Origin: UBA6115 sp012514225 | GTDB lineage: Bacteria > Bacillota > Clostridia > Christensenellales > Aristaeellaceae | DNA: 64,000 nt | Reading direction: 5' to 3' | NCBI GenBank assembly: GCA_036756425.1 | Contig: DAIOLC010000006.1 | Coordinates: 1 to 64,000, forward strand | Part shown: piece by piece, positions 57,619 to 64,000 of the stretch | Layout of the letters: every line of letters begins with the position of its first letter | Position numbering within the stretch: the first letter of the stretch is position 1 | Made by a program: the position numbers and the translations under genes | The notes under the pieces: generated by a model | What the model was told of the DNA's origin: nothing | Seen by the model: the letters and a program-made list of their open reading frames with translations, nothing else | Databases searched by the model: none

Positions 57619-58545
57619 TCAGCGCAGCGTGTACACGTGCAGGTAGCCTGACAACGGGCCGTAGTAGGTGTTGGGCGCGATGCGGCGATAACCCCGGACG
57701 GCCAGGTAGAAGCTTTTGCCGGTGGTCAGCCCGGTGACGGTCATGCCGGTCGCCGCGGTGGTGCGCACGGCGCGCATGTTGGTCGGGGCGGTGCCCACAT
57801 AAACCTGGTATCCGGTGGCGCCGGGGACGGCCGTCCAGGACATATGGACCCGCTCCGTGCCGGTCGCAATCAGGCTTTTGATGGCCGGCTTCGCCAGCGG
57901 GATGCCGGCGTAGGCGCCGGAGAACTTGCCGGAGACCACGCGATAGCTCTCGATCATGTTGTAGGCGCGGACTTTGTAGAAGTATTGGGTGCCGGGGGTC
58001 AGGCCGGAGTTGACAAATCGCGAGGCAGTCGGCGTACCGACGAGGGTATAGGCGCCCAGCCGTGAAAGGCCGCGCCAGACCTCGTAGCCATCGGCGCCCG
58101 CGATGTCGTTCCAGTCCAGCAGCAGCTGGGTGCCGTAAACGCTGTAGGCGGACACCTGGGAAATCCTGGGCGAGGGGCGCAGGGACACCGTGATTGTATT
58201 GTAGGTTTGGAGCCTGATATGGGATAAGTCCCCTTCGTCATACACCCACGCTTCCCCGTAGTAGTTGCCGGGACGCCAGGTCGGATAGCCGAAATTCCTC
58301 AAGTTGGGAATGTAGTACGCGTGCCAGAAGGTCCTGGCGCCGTTGAGGTAAATCCAGTAGGCGTAGCTGTAGGGGCCGACGCCCGACTCGTTGCTGACCG
58401 AGAAGGTAATCGTATCGCCGACGTAGGCGGGGGACGGGGCGGTGTAGGCGACGCTGGCGGTCACCATGTCCGCCGGCGGGGCTGTCGGGGGAACGGCGGC
58501 CGCCAGCAGCAGGGCGACCAGCAGGACGGAAAGGAACCGTTTCAT
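57619..58545 (-). CDS. Secreted FnIII-domain protein A
   Basis: A 308-residue exported protein. The signal peptide (about residues 1-24) is followed by a domain of about 100 residues (YVGDTITFSVSNESGVGPYS type) and then two fibronectin type III-like domains. These are identified by LDWNDIAGADGYEVWRGLS, SGLTPGTQYFYKVRAYN and MSWTAVPGATGYQVYVGT. No catalytic site is present. It is one of three tandem paralogues (with 58822 and 59932). FnIII domains in bacterial exoproteins act as spacers or adhesion modules. GGGAGGT precedes the start. Confidence 0.85.
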   Translation of the reverse strand: MKRFLSVLLVALLLAAAVPPTAPPADMVTASVAYTAPSPAYVGDTITFSVSNESGVGPYSYAYWIYLNGARTFWHAYYIPNLRNFGYPTWRPGNYYGEAWVYDEGDLSHIRLQTYNTITVSLRPSPRISQVSAYSVYGTQLLLDWNDIAGADGYEVWRGLSRLGAYTLVGTPTASRFVNSGLTPGTQYFYKVRAYNMIESYRVVSGKFSGAYAGIPLAKPAIKSLIATGTERVHMSWTAVPGATGYQVYVGTAPTNMRAVRTTAATGMTVTGLTTGKSFYLAVRGYRRIAPNTYYGPLSGYLHVYTLR

Positions 58546-58682
58546 TTCTACCTCCCATCGGGTTAGGGCGTGCGCCGTCCGGGACGGCGCCTTACAAGAG
58601 CGTATCGGCGGGTCGGTCAGACGTGGAGTTCTGCCGCGCAATTCCCCGGGCACTCGGCGGGCGGCGCGGTTTTTGTTTTGGC

Positions 58683-58688
58683 ATTATA
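58683..58688 (-). promoter_or_regulatory. -10 element upstream of FnIII protein A
   Basis: A perfect TATAAT on the minus strand at 58683-58688, with a poor -35. It predicts a leader of about 130 nt before the gene. Confidence 0.4.
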
Positions 58689-58775
58689 TCCGGCGCCGGC
58701 GGTTTCAAACATCCGGGACGGTTCGCGCCGGAGCGTTCGCGGCGGTGGTTTCCGCCCTTGGGAACCCAAACGGAA

Positions 58776-58795
58776 ACGCCGGCTTTCGCCGGCGT
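58776..58795 (-). terminator. Hairpin after FnIII protein B
   Basis: An 8-bp stem ACGCCGGC / GCCGGCGT with a 4-base loop. On the minus strand it is followed by TTCCGTTTG. It lies 26 bp beyond the gene's stop, so it probably acts as a terminator. Confidence 0.55.
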
Positions 58796-58821
58796 CGTTT
58801 CCGGGGACAGGTCGCTAAATG

Positions 58822-59745
58822 CTACCTCAGCGTCTGCACGAAGCGGTAGTCCGACTGCGGCCCGTAGTAGGTGTTGGGCGCGATGCGGCGGTAGGCCTTG
58901 ACGGCGAGGTAGAAGTTGCGCCCGGTGGTCAGCCCGGTGACGGTCATGCTGGTGGCGGCGGTGGTGCGCACCGCGTTCATGTAGTAGGGGCTGGTGCCAA
59001 GGAAAATCTGGTAGCCGGTGGCGCCGGGCACATAGCTCCAGGACATGAACACGCGCTCCCGCCCCGTGGGATACAGGGAGTAGACGGTCGGCTTGCCGAT
59101 GGGGATGCCGGCGTAGGCGCCGGAAAAGCTGCCGGACACGCGCCGAACGCCGCCGACCCAGTTGAAGGTGCGGATTTTGAAGAAGTACTGGGTGCCGGGG
59201 GTCAGCCCGTAGCTGTAGAAATAGGAATTGGTGGTCGTCGCGACGAGGGTGTAGGCGCCCAGGCGGGAGAAGCCGCGCCAGACCTCGTAGCCGTCCGCGC
59301 CGTAGATGTCGTTCCAGTCCACGTACAGGCTGTTGCCCGAGGTGCCGTTGGAGGACACCTGGTAGACCACCGGCGAAGGCCGCAGGTAGACGGGGATGAA
59401 GGAGGACAGCCTGGTGATGGCGTTGCCGGTCCCGGCGTCAAAGACCCAGGCTTTCACGCGGAAGCTGCCGGCTTCCGGCGCGTACCAGTAGTAGTCCCAC
59501 AGGCCCTCGTGGTAGGTGGAGTCGTATTTGTACAGCGAGTAGCCGCGGTAGATGTCCCAGGAGTAGGAATAGGGGCCGACGCCGAACACGTTTTGCACCC
59601 ACCAGTTGAGCTGGTCGCCCACGTAGGCGGAGCTGGGGGAGGCGTAGACGCTCGCTTCGGTAATCATCCGGGCGGGGGCGGCCGCAAGGGGAAGGAGGCC
59701 CAGCATCAGCAGGGCACACAGGGTGATGGACAGCCATCTTTTCAT
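58822..59745 (-). CDS. Secreted FnIII-domain protein B
   Basis: A 307-residue exported paralogue of the protein at 57619. After the signal peptide (about residues 1-24) the N-terminal domain is rich in Tyr and Trp (WWVQNVFGVGPYSYSWDIYR). Two FnIII-like domains follow, with YVDWNDIYGADGYEVWRGFS and MSWSYVPGATGYQIFLGT. The C-terminus ends YRFVQTLR, matching YLHVYTLR in protein A. The close similarity throughout suggests recent tandem duplication. It has its own promoter and terminator, so the copies can be expressed separately. Confidence 0.87.
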   Translation of the reverse strand: MKRWLSITLCALLMLGLLPLAAAPARMITEASVYASPSSAYVGDQLNWWVQNVFGVGPYSYSWDIYRGYSLYKYDSTYHEGLWDYYWYAPEAGSFRVKAWVFDAGTGNAITRLSSFIPVYLRPSPVVYQVSSNGTSGNSLYVDWNDIYGADGYEVWRGFSRLGAYTLVATTTNSYFYSYGLTPGTQYFFKIRTFNWVGGVRRVSGSFSGAYAGIPIGKPTVYSLYPTGRERVFMSWSYVPGATGYQIFLGTSPYYMNAVRTTAATSMTVTGLTTGRNFYLAVKAYRRIAPNTYYGPQSDYRFVQTLR

Positions 59746-59822
59746 TTTGCACCTCCAGGCGGTTGCGAATCGGGAAGGGGAGGGAAGGGTCGGTCGGTCA
59801 GCCGGGGGATGCCTCTGCGTTA

Positions 59823-59851
59823 TTCATATAACCGATTTCGGCCGGTGTCAA
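59823..59851 (-). promoter_or_regulatory. Promoter of FnIII protein B
   Basis: On the minus strand TTGACA (59846-59851, perfect) and TATGAA (59823-59828) are separated by 17 bp. The leader is about 70 nt. Confidence 0.6.
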
Positions 59852-59892
59852 GCAACGCAGCCGCGCGGCGCATGGAAAGCCTGGAAATGAAA

Positions 59893-59914
59893 GGGGCCGG
59901 CAGATGCCGGCCCC
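59893..59914 (-). terminator. Terminator of FnIII protein C
   Basis: A 9-bp stem GGGGCCGGC / GCCGGCCCC with a 4-base loop is followed on the minus strand by TTTCATTTCC. It lies 18 bp after the stop. Confidence 0.75.
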
Positions 59915-59931
59915 GGTGCCCCGAAGGGGTG

Positions 59932-60864
59932 TCAATAGATGGTCTTGTAGACAGACCAGGTGTTCGACGCCGGCCCGTAGTAGTTCCGGGGATAGAGCTG
60001 GCGGTAGGGCAGGACGTAGAAGTAATGCGTGCGGCCGGGGGTGATGCCCGTGATGATGGCCGAGGTGGAGGTCACCGTGCGGATGTGGGCATAGGTGCCG
60101 TACAGGCTGTAGCCCCTGTAAATCCGGTAGGCGCTGGCGCCGGTCACCCGGCTGAAGGACAGGGTGACCCGGTCCCGGCCGGAATTGTACAGCGAGTAGA
60201 TGGTGGGCTTCGCCAGCGGGATGACCGGGTAAGCGGCGGAGAACTTGCCGGAGGGCACCCGGACGCCGTCGACCCAGTTGTAGGTGCGCACCTTGTAGAA
60301 ATACTGGACGCCGGGAATCAGGCCGTAGTTGTAGAACCGGTCGCTGGTCGTCGTGCCGACCAGGCTGTAGCCGCCGAAGCGGGTGCGGCTGCGGTGCACT
60401 TCGTAGCCGTCCGCGCCGGAGACGTGGTACCACTCGAAATAAGCGCTGTTCCCGCTGGTGCCGTTGTAGGTCAGCGTGTAGAATCGCGGCGCGTTGCGCA
60501 GGTAGACGGGCACGAAGGCGCTCAGCCCCGTGATGTAGTTGCCCGTGCCGTTGTCCCAGATCCAGACCTTGGCGCGGAAAGTGCCGGAGCTGTCGGCGGT
60601 CCAGTAAAAGTCCCACAGGTTCTCGTGGTACACCGAGTCGTATTCGTACAGCTTATAGCCTTTGTAGATGTCGTAGGAATAATCGTAGGGGCCGATGCCG
60701 TCCCTGTTGGAGACCCACCAGTTGATTTCGTCGCCGACGTACATGGGGGAATCATACCAGGTGTTGATGGTGGCGCTGGTAATCATTTTCGCCGGCTGGC
60801 TGGCCAGCGGCAGCAGGCCCAGCAGCAGCAGGGCGCACAAGGCGACCGTCAGGAACCGTTTCAT
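59932..60864 (-). CDS. Secreted FnIII-domain protein C
   Basis: A 310-residue exported paralogue of the two preceding proteins. The signal peptide (about residues 1-24) is followed by the Tyr/Trp-rich N-terminal domain (WWVSNRDGIGPYDYSYDIYK). Two FnIII-like domains then carry FEWYHVSGADGYEVHRSRT and SFSRVTGASAYRIYRGYS. It is the most divergent of the three and ends NTWSVYKTIY. AAGGAGG precedes the start at 60864. The order of the N-terminal domain and the FnIII pair is the same in all three, so they form a family. Confidence 0.86.
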   Translation of the reverse strand: MKRFLTVALCALLLLGLLPLASQPAKMITSATINTWYDSPMYVGDEINWWVSNRDGIGPYDYSYDIYKGYKLYEYDSVYHENLWDFYWTADSSGTFRAKVWIWDNGTGNYITGLSAFVPVYLRNAPRFYTLTYNGTSGNSAYFEWYHVSGADGYEVHRSRTRFGGYSLVGTTTSDRFYNYGLIPGVQYFYKVRTYNWVDGVRVPSGKFSAAYPVIPLAKPTIYSLYNSGRDRVTLSFSRVTGASAYRIYRGYSLYGTYAHIRTVTSTSAIITGITPGRTHYFYVLPYRQLYPRNYYGPASNTWSVYKTIY

Positions 60865-61217
60865 GTCGAGCTTCCTCCTTCGTTTGTCATCATCAAATAT
60901 GTAAAACGCCTTGAGCGCGCGTTGAACAACCTGCGGAACGGGAACCCGCCTTCCCTGGGGGCGGGCATACGGCGGTGCATGGGTCAAGACATTCAATCCG
61001 TTGATGATATGGTTGTTGATATCATAGGGCAAGGAACTGGGAAATTCAAGTGCGATTCAGACAAAATAACCGGACATTTTTTTATCGGATGTTGAAATCG
61101 CATATTTGTGTGGGACAAACCAAGCCGGATGTGCGCAGGGGCAGGTTCCCTCCGCGAACCGAGCCGCCCCCGATGGGGAGCGGAAAGCGCCGATTGCCTT
61201 CTGCGCCGGCCCGGCGC
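60865..61217. other. Intergenic region upstream of FnIII protein C
   Basis: This 353-bp gap has an AT-rich block (about 61000-61110) that stands out from the GC-rich surroundings and carries an inverted repeat ATGATAT / ATATCAT (61004-61025). It may contain the promoter and an operator of FnIII protein C. No -10/-35 pair is convincing, and I see no gene. Confidence 0.4.
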
Positions 61218-62495
61218 CTAAAAGCCGCAGGGGGTGTAGGCCGGCAGCTTTTTTTCCAGATGGCTCAGGTTCAGCCGGGCGAAGCGGGGCAGGCCGTCCT
61301 CCACCTCCATGAAGGCCGGGACGCCGCCGATGAGGGGCCGGGCGTATCGGATAAACCCGTCCGTCACGTCCGTTCCGCCCGGGGCGACCCAATCCGGCGG
61401 CAGCCTGCGCGCGGCGTTGGCCACCGCCTCCAGCGGCACGTGGCCGTAGCGGACTGCGTAGGGCGCGTCCGACACCCGCAGGATGGTCGCCATCCGTCCG
61501 GACACGCCGGAGAGTGCGTACTGCACGGCGTTTCTTCCCAGCTCGTACGCCTCCTCCCGGTCCACGTCCGAGGCTTCCAGCGACACGCAGCGCTGCAGCA
61601 CCCCGGGCACCTGGCCGGTGGCCTGCCCGCGCACGGGCAGCTTGCGGCTGTTGAGGAGGTTGACCACCGTCTGCGCCGCGGTGGTCTTGCTGGCCCCGTA
61701 TTCCACGTGGCCGAAGCCGTCCACCTTGTGGCTGTCCGCGTCCGTCATCAGGCTTTCGGGCACCACGGCGATGACTCGGCCCCGGCGCCTCAGCCCGTCG
61801 CTGATGAGGTCGCACACCGCCTCGGCGCTGTGGCCGGCTTCCGGCAGGAACAGCATCAGGGGAAATTCCCGTCCCGGGTCGCCCAGTCGCGCCGCGGCGG
61901 TGATGAAGCCCGAATCCCGGCCCATCGCCTGCAGCACGCTCACGCACTCCGAGGGGCGCATCGCGCGGTTCTCCTCCTCCACGTTGCGGATCAGGTTGGC
62001 CCAGTACCGGGCGCAGCTGCCGTAACCCGGCGTGTGGTCGATCAGCGTGCGCGCCTCGTCGCCCAGGTCGTTGTCGATGGTCTTGGGCACGCCCACCACC
62101 CGCAGGGGGTAGCCCTGGGCCTTTGCCAGCTGCTCCACCTTGTGCGCGGTGTCCATGGAGTCGTTGCCGCCGATGTAGAAAAAGTATTCCACGCTGTGCG
62201 CACGGAATACGTCCAGGATGCGCCGGTAGTCCGCCTCGTAGCCGTCCTTCAGCTTGTAGCGGCAGGAGCCGGCCGCCGCGGCGGGCGTGTGGCGCAGCCG
62301 CCGCAACTCATCCTTTGGCTGCGCGCCCAGGTCGAACAATTCCTCCAGCAGCACGCCCTCCACCCCGTGGTGGGCGGCGAGCACGCCCCCCAGGTCAGGG
62401 GAGGCGAGGCAGGCCTCGGCCACCCCCGCGAGCGACGCGTTGATGACCGGCGAGGGCCCGCCGGACTGGGCGACCAGCGCCTTGGGCTTGGGCAT
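61218..62495 (-). CDS. pfp: PPi-type 6-phosphofructokinase family protein
   Basis: A 425-residue enzyme of the phosphofructokinase family. PKTIDNDLG (lysine where ATP enzymes have glycine) and the IGGNDSMD phosphate loop, in place of GGDGS, point to a pyrophosphate-dependent enzyme that converts fructose-6-phosphate reversibly. QAMGRDSGFITAAAR and the C-terminal substrate region are present. The GGND loop is a small departure from the usual GGDD. AAAGGA precedes the start, and a minus-strand TGCTACAAT (about 62553-62561) may be its -10. Confidence 0.88.
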   Translation of the reverse strand: MPKPKALVAQSGGPSPVINASLAGVAEACLASPDLGGVLAAHHGVEGVLLEELFDLGAQPKDELRRLRHTPAAAAGSCRYKLKDGYEADYRRILDVFRAHSVEYFFYIGGNDSMDTAHKVEQLAKAQGYPLRVVGVPKTIDNDLGDEARTLIDHTPGYGSCARYWANLIRNVEEENRAMRPSECVSVLQAMGRDSGFITAAARLGDPGREFPLMLFLPEAGHSAEAVCDLISDGLRRRGRVIAVVPESLMTDADSHKVDGFGHVEYGASKTTAAQTVVNLLNSRKLPVRGQATGQVPGVLQRCVSLEASDVDREEAYELGRNAVQYALSGVSGRMATILRVSDAPYAVRYGHVPLEAVANAARRLPPDWVAPGGTDVTDGFIRYARPLIGGVPAFMEVEDGLPRFARLNLSHLEKKLPAYTPCGF

Positions 62496-62596
62496 GGCGG
62501 CACTTCCTTTCCGCGCCGGCGGCCGCCGGCAGGGCTTTGTTTTCCGCGTTATTGTAGCACAGCCGGACGGGCTTTGCGCGGGAGGTGAAACGCAAA

Positions 62597-62624
62597 AGCC
62601 CGGGGGATTTCATCCCCCCGGGCT
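62597..62624 (-). terminator. Locus hairpin Y, distal copy, with T-run
   Basis: A 10-bp stem AGCCCGGGGG / CCCCCGGGCT (62597-62606 with 62615-62624). On the minus strand it is followed by TTTTGCG and is a terminator for a transcript coming from the FnIII gene at 62962. The same stem recurs at 62807-62833, on the other side of the repeat unit. Confidence 0.75.
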
Positions 62625-62806
62625 CGGGCTTTCAATAAACCTTACTACAGACTTTGATGCAGGGGGCTTCGGGGGGCGGCAGCCCACCGATTACAATCGT
62701 GTCGTCCGGCTCTGCCGGACGCGCGGGGCGTTTTCGCGAACAGCGAAAACATTCCGCAGCAATCCTTCGAATCGAAAAAGGTCCGCGGACCTTTTTCGAC
62801 AGTCTG
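62625..62806 (-). repeat. 3'-UTR-type spacer unit, second copy
   Basis: This unit is the reverse complement of unit B at 300-481, differing at roughly ten positions in 172 by eye. In its own orientation it starts CAGACTGTCGAAAAAGG and ends GGTTTATTGAAAGCCCGA. It is bracketed by hairpin Y (62597-62624 and 62807-62833), not hairpin X as at the left edge of the window. It lies just after the stop of the FnIII gene. A short plus-strand frame (62654-62989) is a by-product of the repeat. Confidence 0.82.
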
Positions 62807-62833
62807 AGCCCGGGGAATTTCATCCCCCGGGCT
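62807..62833. repeat. Locus hairpin Y, proximal copy
   Basis: A 9-bp stem AGCCCGGGG / CCCCGGGCT (62807-62815 with 62825-62833). It is nearly the same as the hairpin at 62597-62624, including the AATTTCATC loop, and stands in direct orientation on the other side of the spacer unit. It has no T-run. Confidence 0.85.
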
Positions 62834-62961
62834 TGGCTCTTGAATCCCTGCCCAGACAGGGCTTCATGCATGGATGGCATCGCTTGCCGCAGCTTGCGGC
62901 ATAGAGGCAAATCATCGCCGCCCTTCTGGCTGGGGCATAGCGCCGCCGCCCTGGGGCTGTG

Positions 62962-64000
62962 TTACTTCAAGGTGCGCACGGCGCGGTAGCCGCTCATGGG
63001 CCCGTCGAAGACCAGGGGGTAGGCCTGGCTGTAGGGCTGGACTTTGAAGTAGTAGGGGGTGTTCGGGTCAAGGCCGGTCACCGTGAGCGCGGTGGCGGCG
63101 GTGGTGCGGGCCAGGGCGTAGCCGGAGGCGGGGCTCTTGCTTACCCATACCCTGTAGGCGGCGGCGCCGGGCGCGGCGGTCCAGGAGAGCCGCGCGCGGT
63201 CGCGACCCGCTGCGGCGGCGGAGGTGAGGGCGGCGGCGCCCATGGGCGCGGCAACCCGCGGGGCACTGGCGGCGCCGGACGGGTAATAGGCGCCGCCGAC
63301 AATCGCCAGGGGGACAATCCGGTAGGCGTACCGGCGGCCCGGGGTCAGCCCGGCGTCATACAGGTAGGCCAGCCGGGTGACGCGGATGACGCGGTAGGCG
63401 CCGTCGGAGCCGTCCGCGCGGATGACGCGGTAGGCGTCCGCGCCTGAGAGGGGGGCCCAGGTGAGCTTGAGACTGGTGCCCAGGGGGCTGGAGGCGGCCG
63501 TGCCGGGGGCGTCGGGCGTGCCGGCGGGGCGGAGGGTGGTGCCGGCCCTGGGCGCGCTCCACTGGCTGTATTGGTAACTGCCGCCGCCGATGGTGATGAA
63601 GGCGGCGGCCTTATAGTAGTAGGTGGCGCCGGGGAGCAGGCCGGTATCCCGGAAGGCGGCGGCGGTGGTGGTGGCGAGCAGGCTGTATACGCCGTCCGGC
63701 GCGTTGGCGCGGAGGAGCTGGTAGGAGGCCGCGCCGGTCACGGGGGTCCAGGCGACGGCCAGGCTGGTGCCCAGAGTGCCCGAGGGCGCGGCGGACGTGA
63801 CGGCCGGCGCGGCGGCGAGCGGGGTTGTGCCGGCCCTGGGCGCGCTCCACTCGCTGGACTGGCAATCGATGATCCCGACGGTGATGAAGGCGGCGACCTT
63901 ATAGTAGTAGGTGACGCCGGGGAGCAGGCCGGTATCCTGGAAGGCGGTGGCGGTCGTGGAGGCGAGCAGGCTGTATACGCCGTCCGGCGCGTCGGCGCGG
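62962..64000 (-). CDS. FnIII-repeat secreted protein, C-terminal part (runs off the window)
   Basis: The last 346 or so residues of a protein whose start lies beyond the window. It consists of FnIII-like modules of about 85-96 residues, each with a W/A-x-SGAxxYxV motif and LLPGATYYYKAA-type strands (TWAPLSGADAYRVIRADG, SWTAAPGAAAYRVWVSKS). Two modules share a repeat of about 288 bp at the DNA level (compare 63690-63712 with 63978-64000). The C-terminus, SGYRAVRTLK, resembles the ends of the three FnIII proteins at 57.6-60.9 kb. It is probably a long adhesin-like protein. Confidence 0.85.
   Translation of the reverse strand, partial: RADAPDGVYSLLASTTATAFQDTGLLPGVTYYYKVAAFITVGIIDCQSSEWSAPRAGTTPLAAAPAVTSAAPSGTLGTSLAVAWTPVTGAASYQLLRANAPDGVYSLLATTTAAAFRDTGLLPGATYYYKAAAFITIGGGSYQYSQWSAPRAGTTLRPAGTPDAPGTAASSPLGTSLKLTWAPLSGADAYRVIRADGSDGAYRVIRVTRLAYLYDAGLTPGRRYAYRIVPLAIVGGAYYPSGAASAPRVAAPMGAAALTSAAAAGRDRARLSWTAAPGAAAYRVWVSKSPASGYALARTTAATALTVTGLDPNTPYYFKVQPYSQAYPLVFDGPMSGYRAVRTLK

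Overview
The window comes from a GC-rich bacterium that most resembles an anaerobic, clostridium-like Bacillota lineage. The reasons are the conserved run rpmE - DUF1385 - prmC - prfA, a class III fructose-1,6-bisphosphatase, a PgsB/PgsC/CapA poly-gamma-glutamate cluster, a CD1871A-type CXXC microprotein beside TlpA and a membrane 4Fe-4S protein, and many secreted proteins with SH3b, FnIII, LRR or TPR-like repeats. No rRNA, tRNA, CRISPR array or transposase was seen. The taxonomic call is inference from gene content.

Layout. 1-522: palindrome-rich 3'-UTR-type repeats. 523-5942 (minus): a sugar isomerase followed by a ChvE/GguAB-type monosaccharide ABC transporter. 6422-15212: mainly plus-strand housekeeping genes (rpmE, DUF1385, prmC, prfA, a peptidoglycan-binding protein, fbp, a beta-hydroxyacid dehydrogenase), interrupted by minus-strand DUF1697 and alkyltransferase-like genes. 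15355-20356 (minus): an operon of secreted C69 dipeptidase, a DUF6305-like exported protein, an ion-transporter-superfamily permease, a 54-residue membrane protein and an anchored M14-type zinc hydrolase. 20582-29600 (minus): a nine-gene polymer/envelope operon (NAGPA-type glycosidase, Lgt-like protein, LRR protein, DUF6273-NAGPA, CapA, SDR, PgsB, PgsC, PgsW) behind a strong promoter. 29699-37172 (minus): SH3b protein, hemW, M29 aminopeptidase, acyltransferase and a 936-residue TPR-like protein. 37374-41576 (minus): pyrimidine-nucleoside phosphorylase followed by an extracytoplasmic thiol/redox set. 41685-46420: a divergent unit of DUF2927 protein, response regulator, histidine kinase and a large secreted protein. 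46633-51507 (plus): DUF1934, an orphan, MBL hydrolase, FtsB-like, Ppx/GppA, a ferritin-like repeat protein, and a two-gene regulator cassette behind an SOS-box-like operator. 51562-57359: another NAGPA protein, then thrC-thrB-ZIP and lysA. 57619-64000 (minus): FnIII exoproteins interrupted by a PPi-type phosphofructokinase.

The encoded physiology is sugar uptake and isomerisation, a PPi-linked glycolysis with a separate gluconeogenic phosphatase, amino-acid synthesis (threonine, lysine) alongside extracellular peptide scavenging, and heavy investment in the cell surface. The most unusual non-coding signal is a repeat family lying between stop codons and terminators. At each of the two well-preserved loci the unit is bracketed by copies of a hairpin that is specific to that locus. 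The most interesting candidate protein systems are the C69/DUF6305/permease/M14 operon, the expanded pgs operon and the SOS-box-linked regulator pair.
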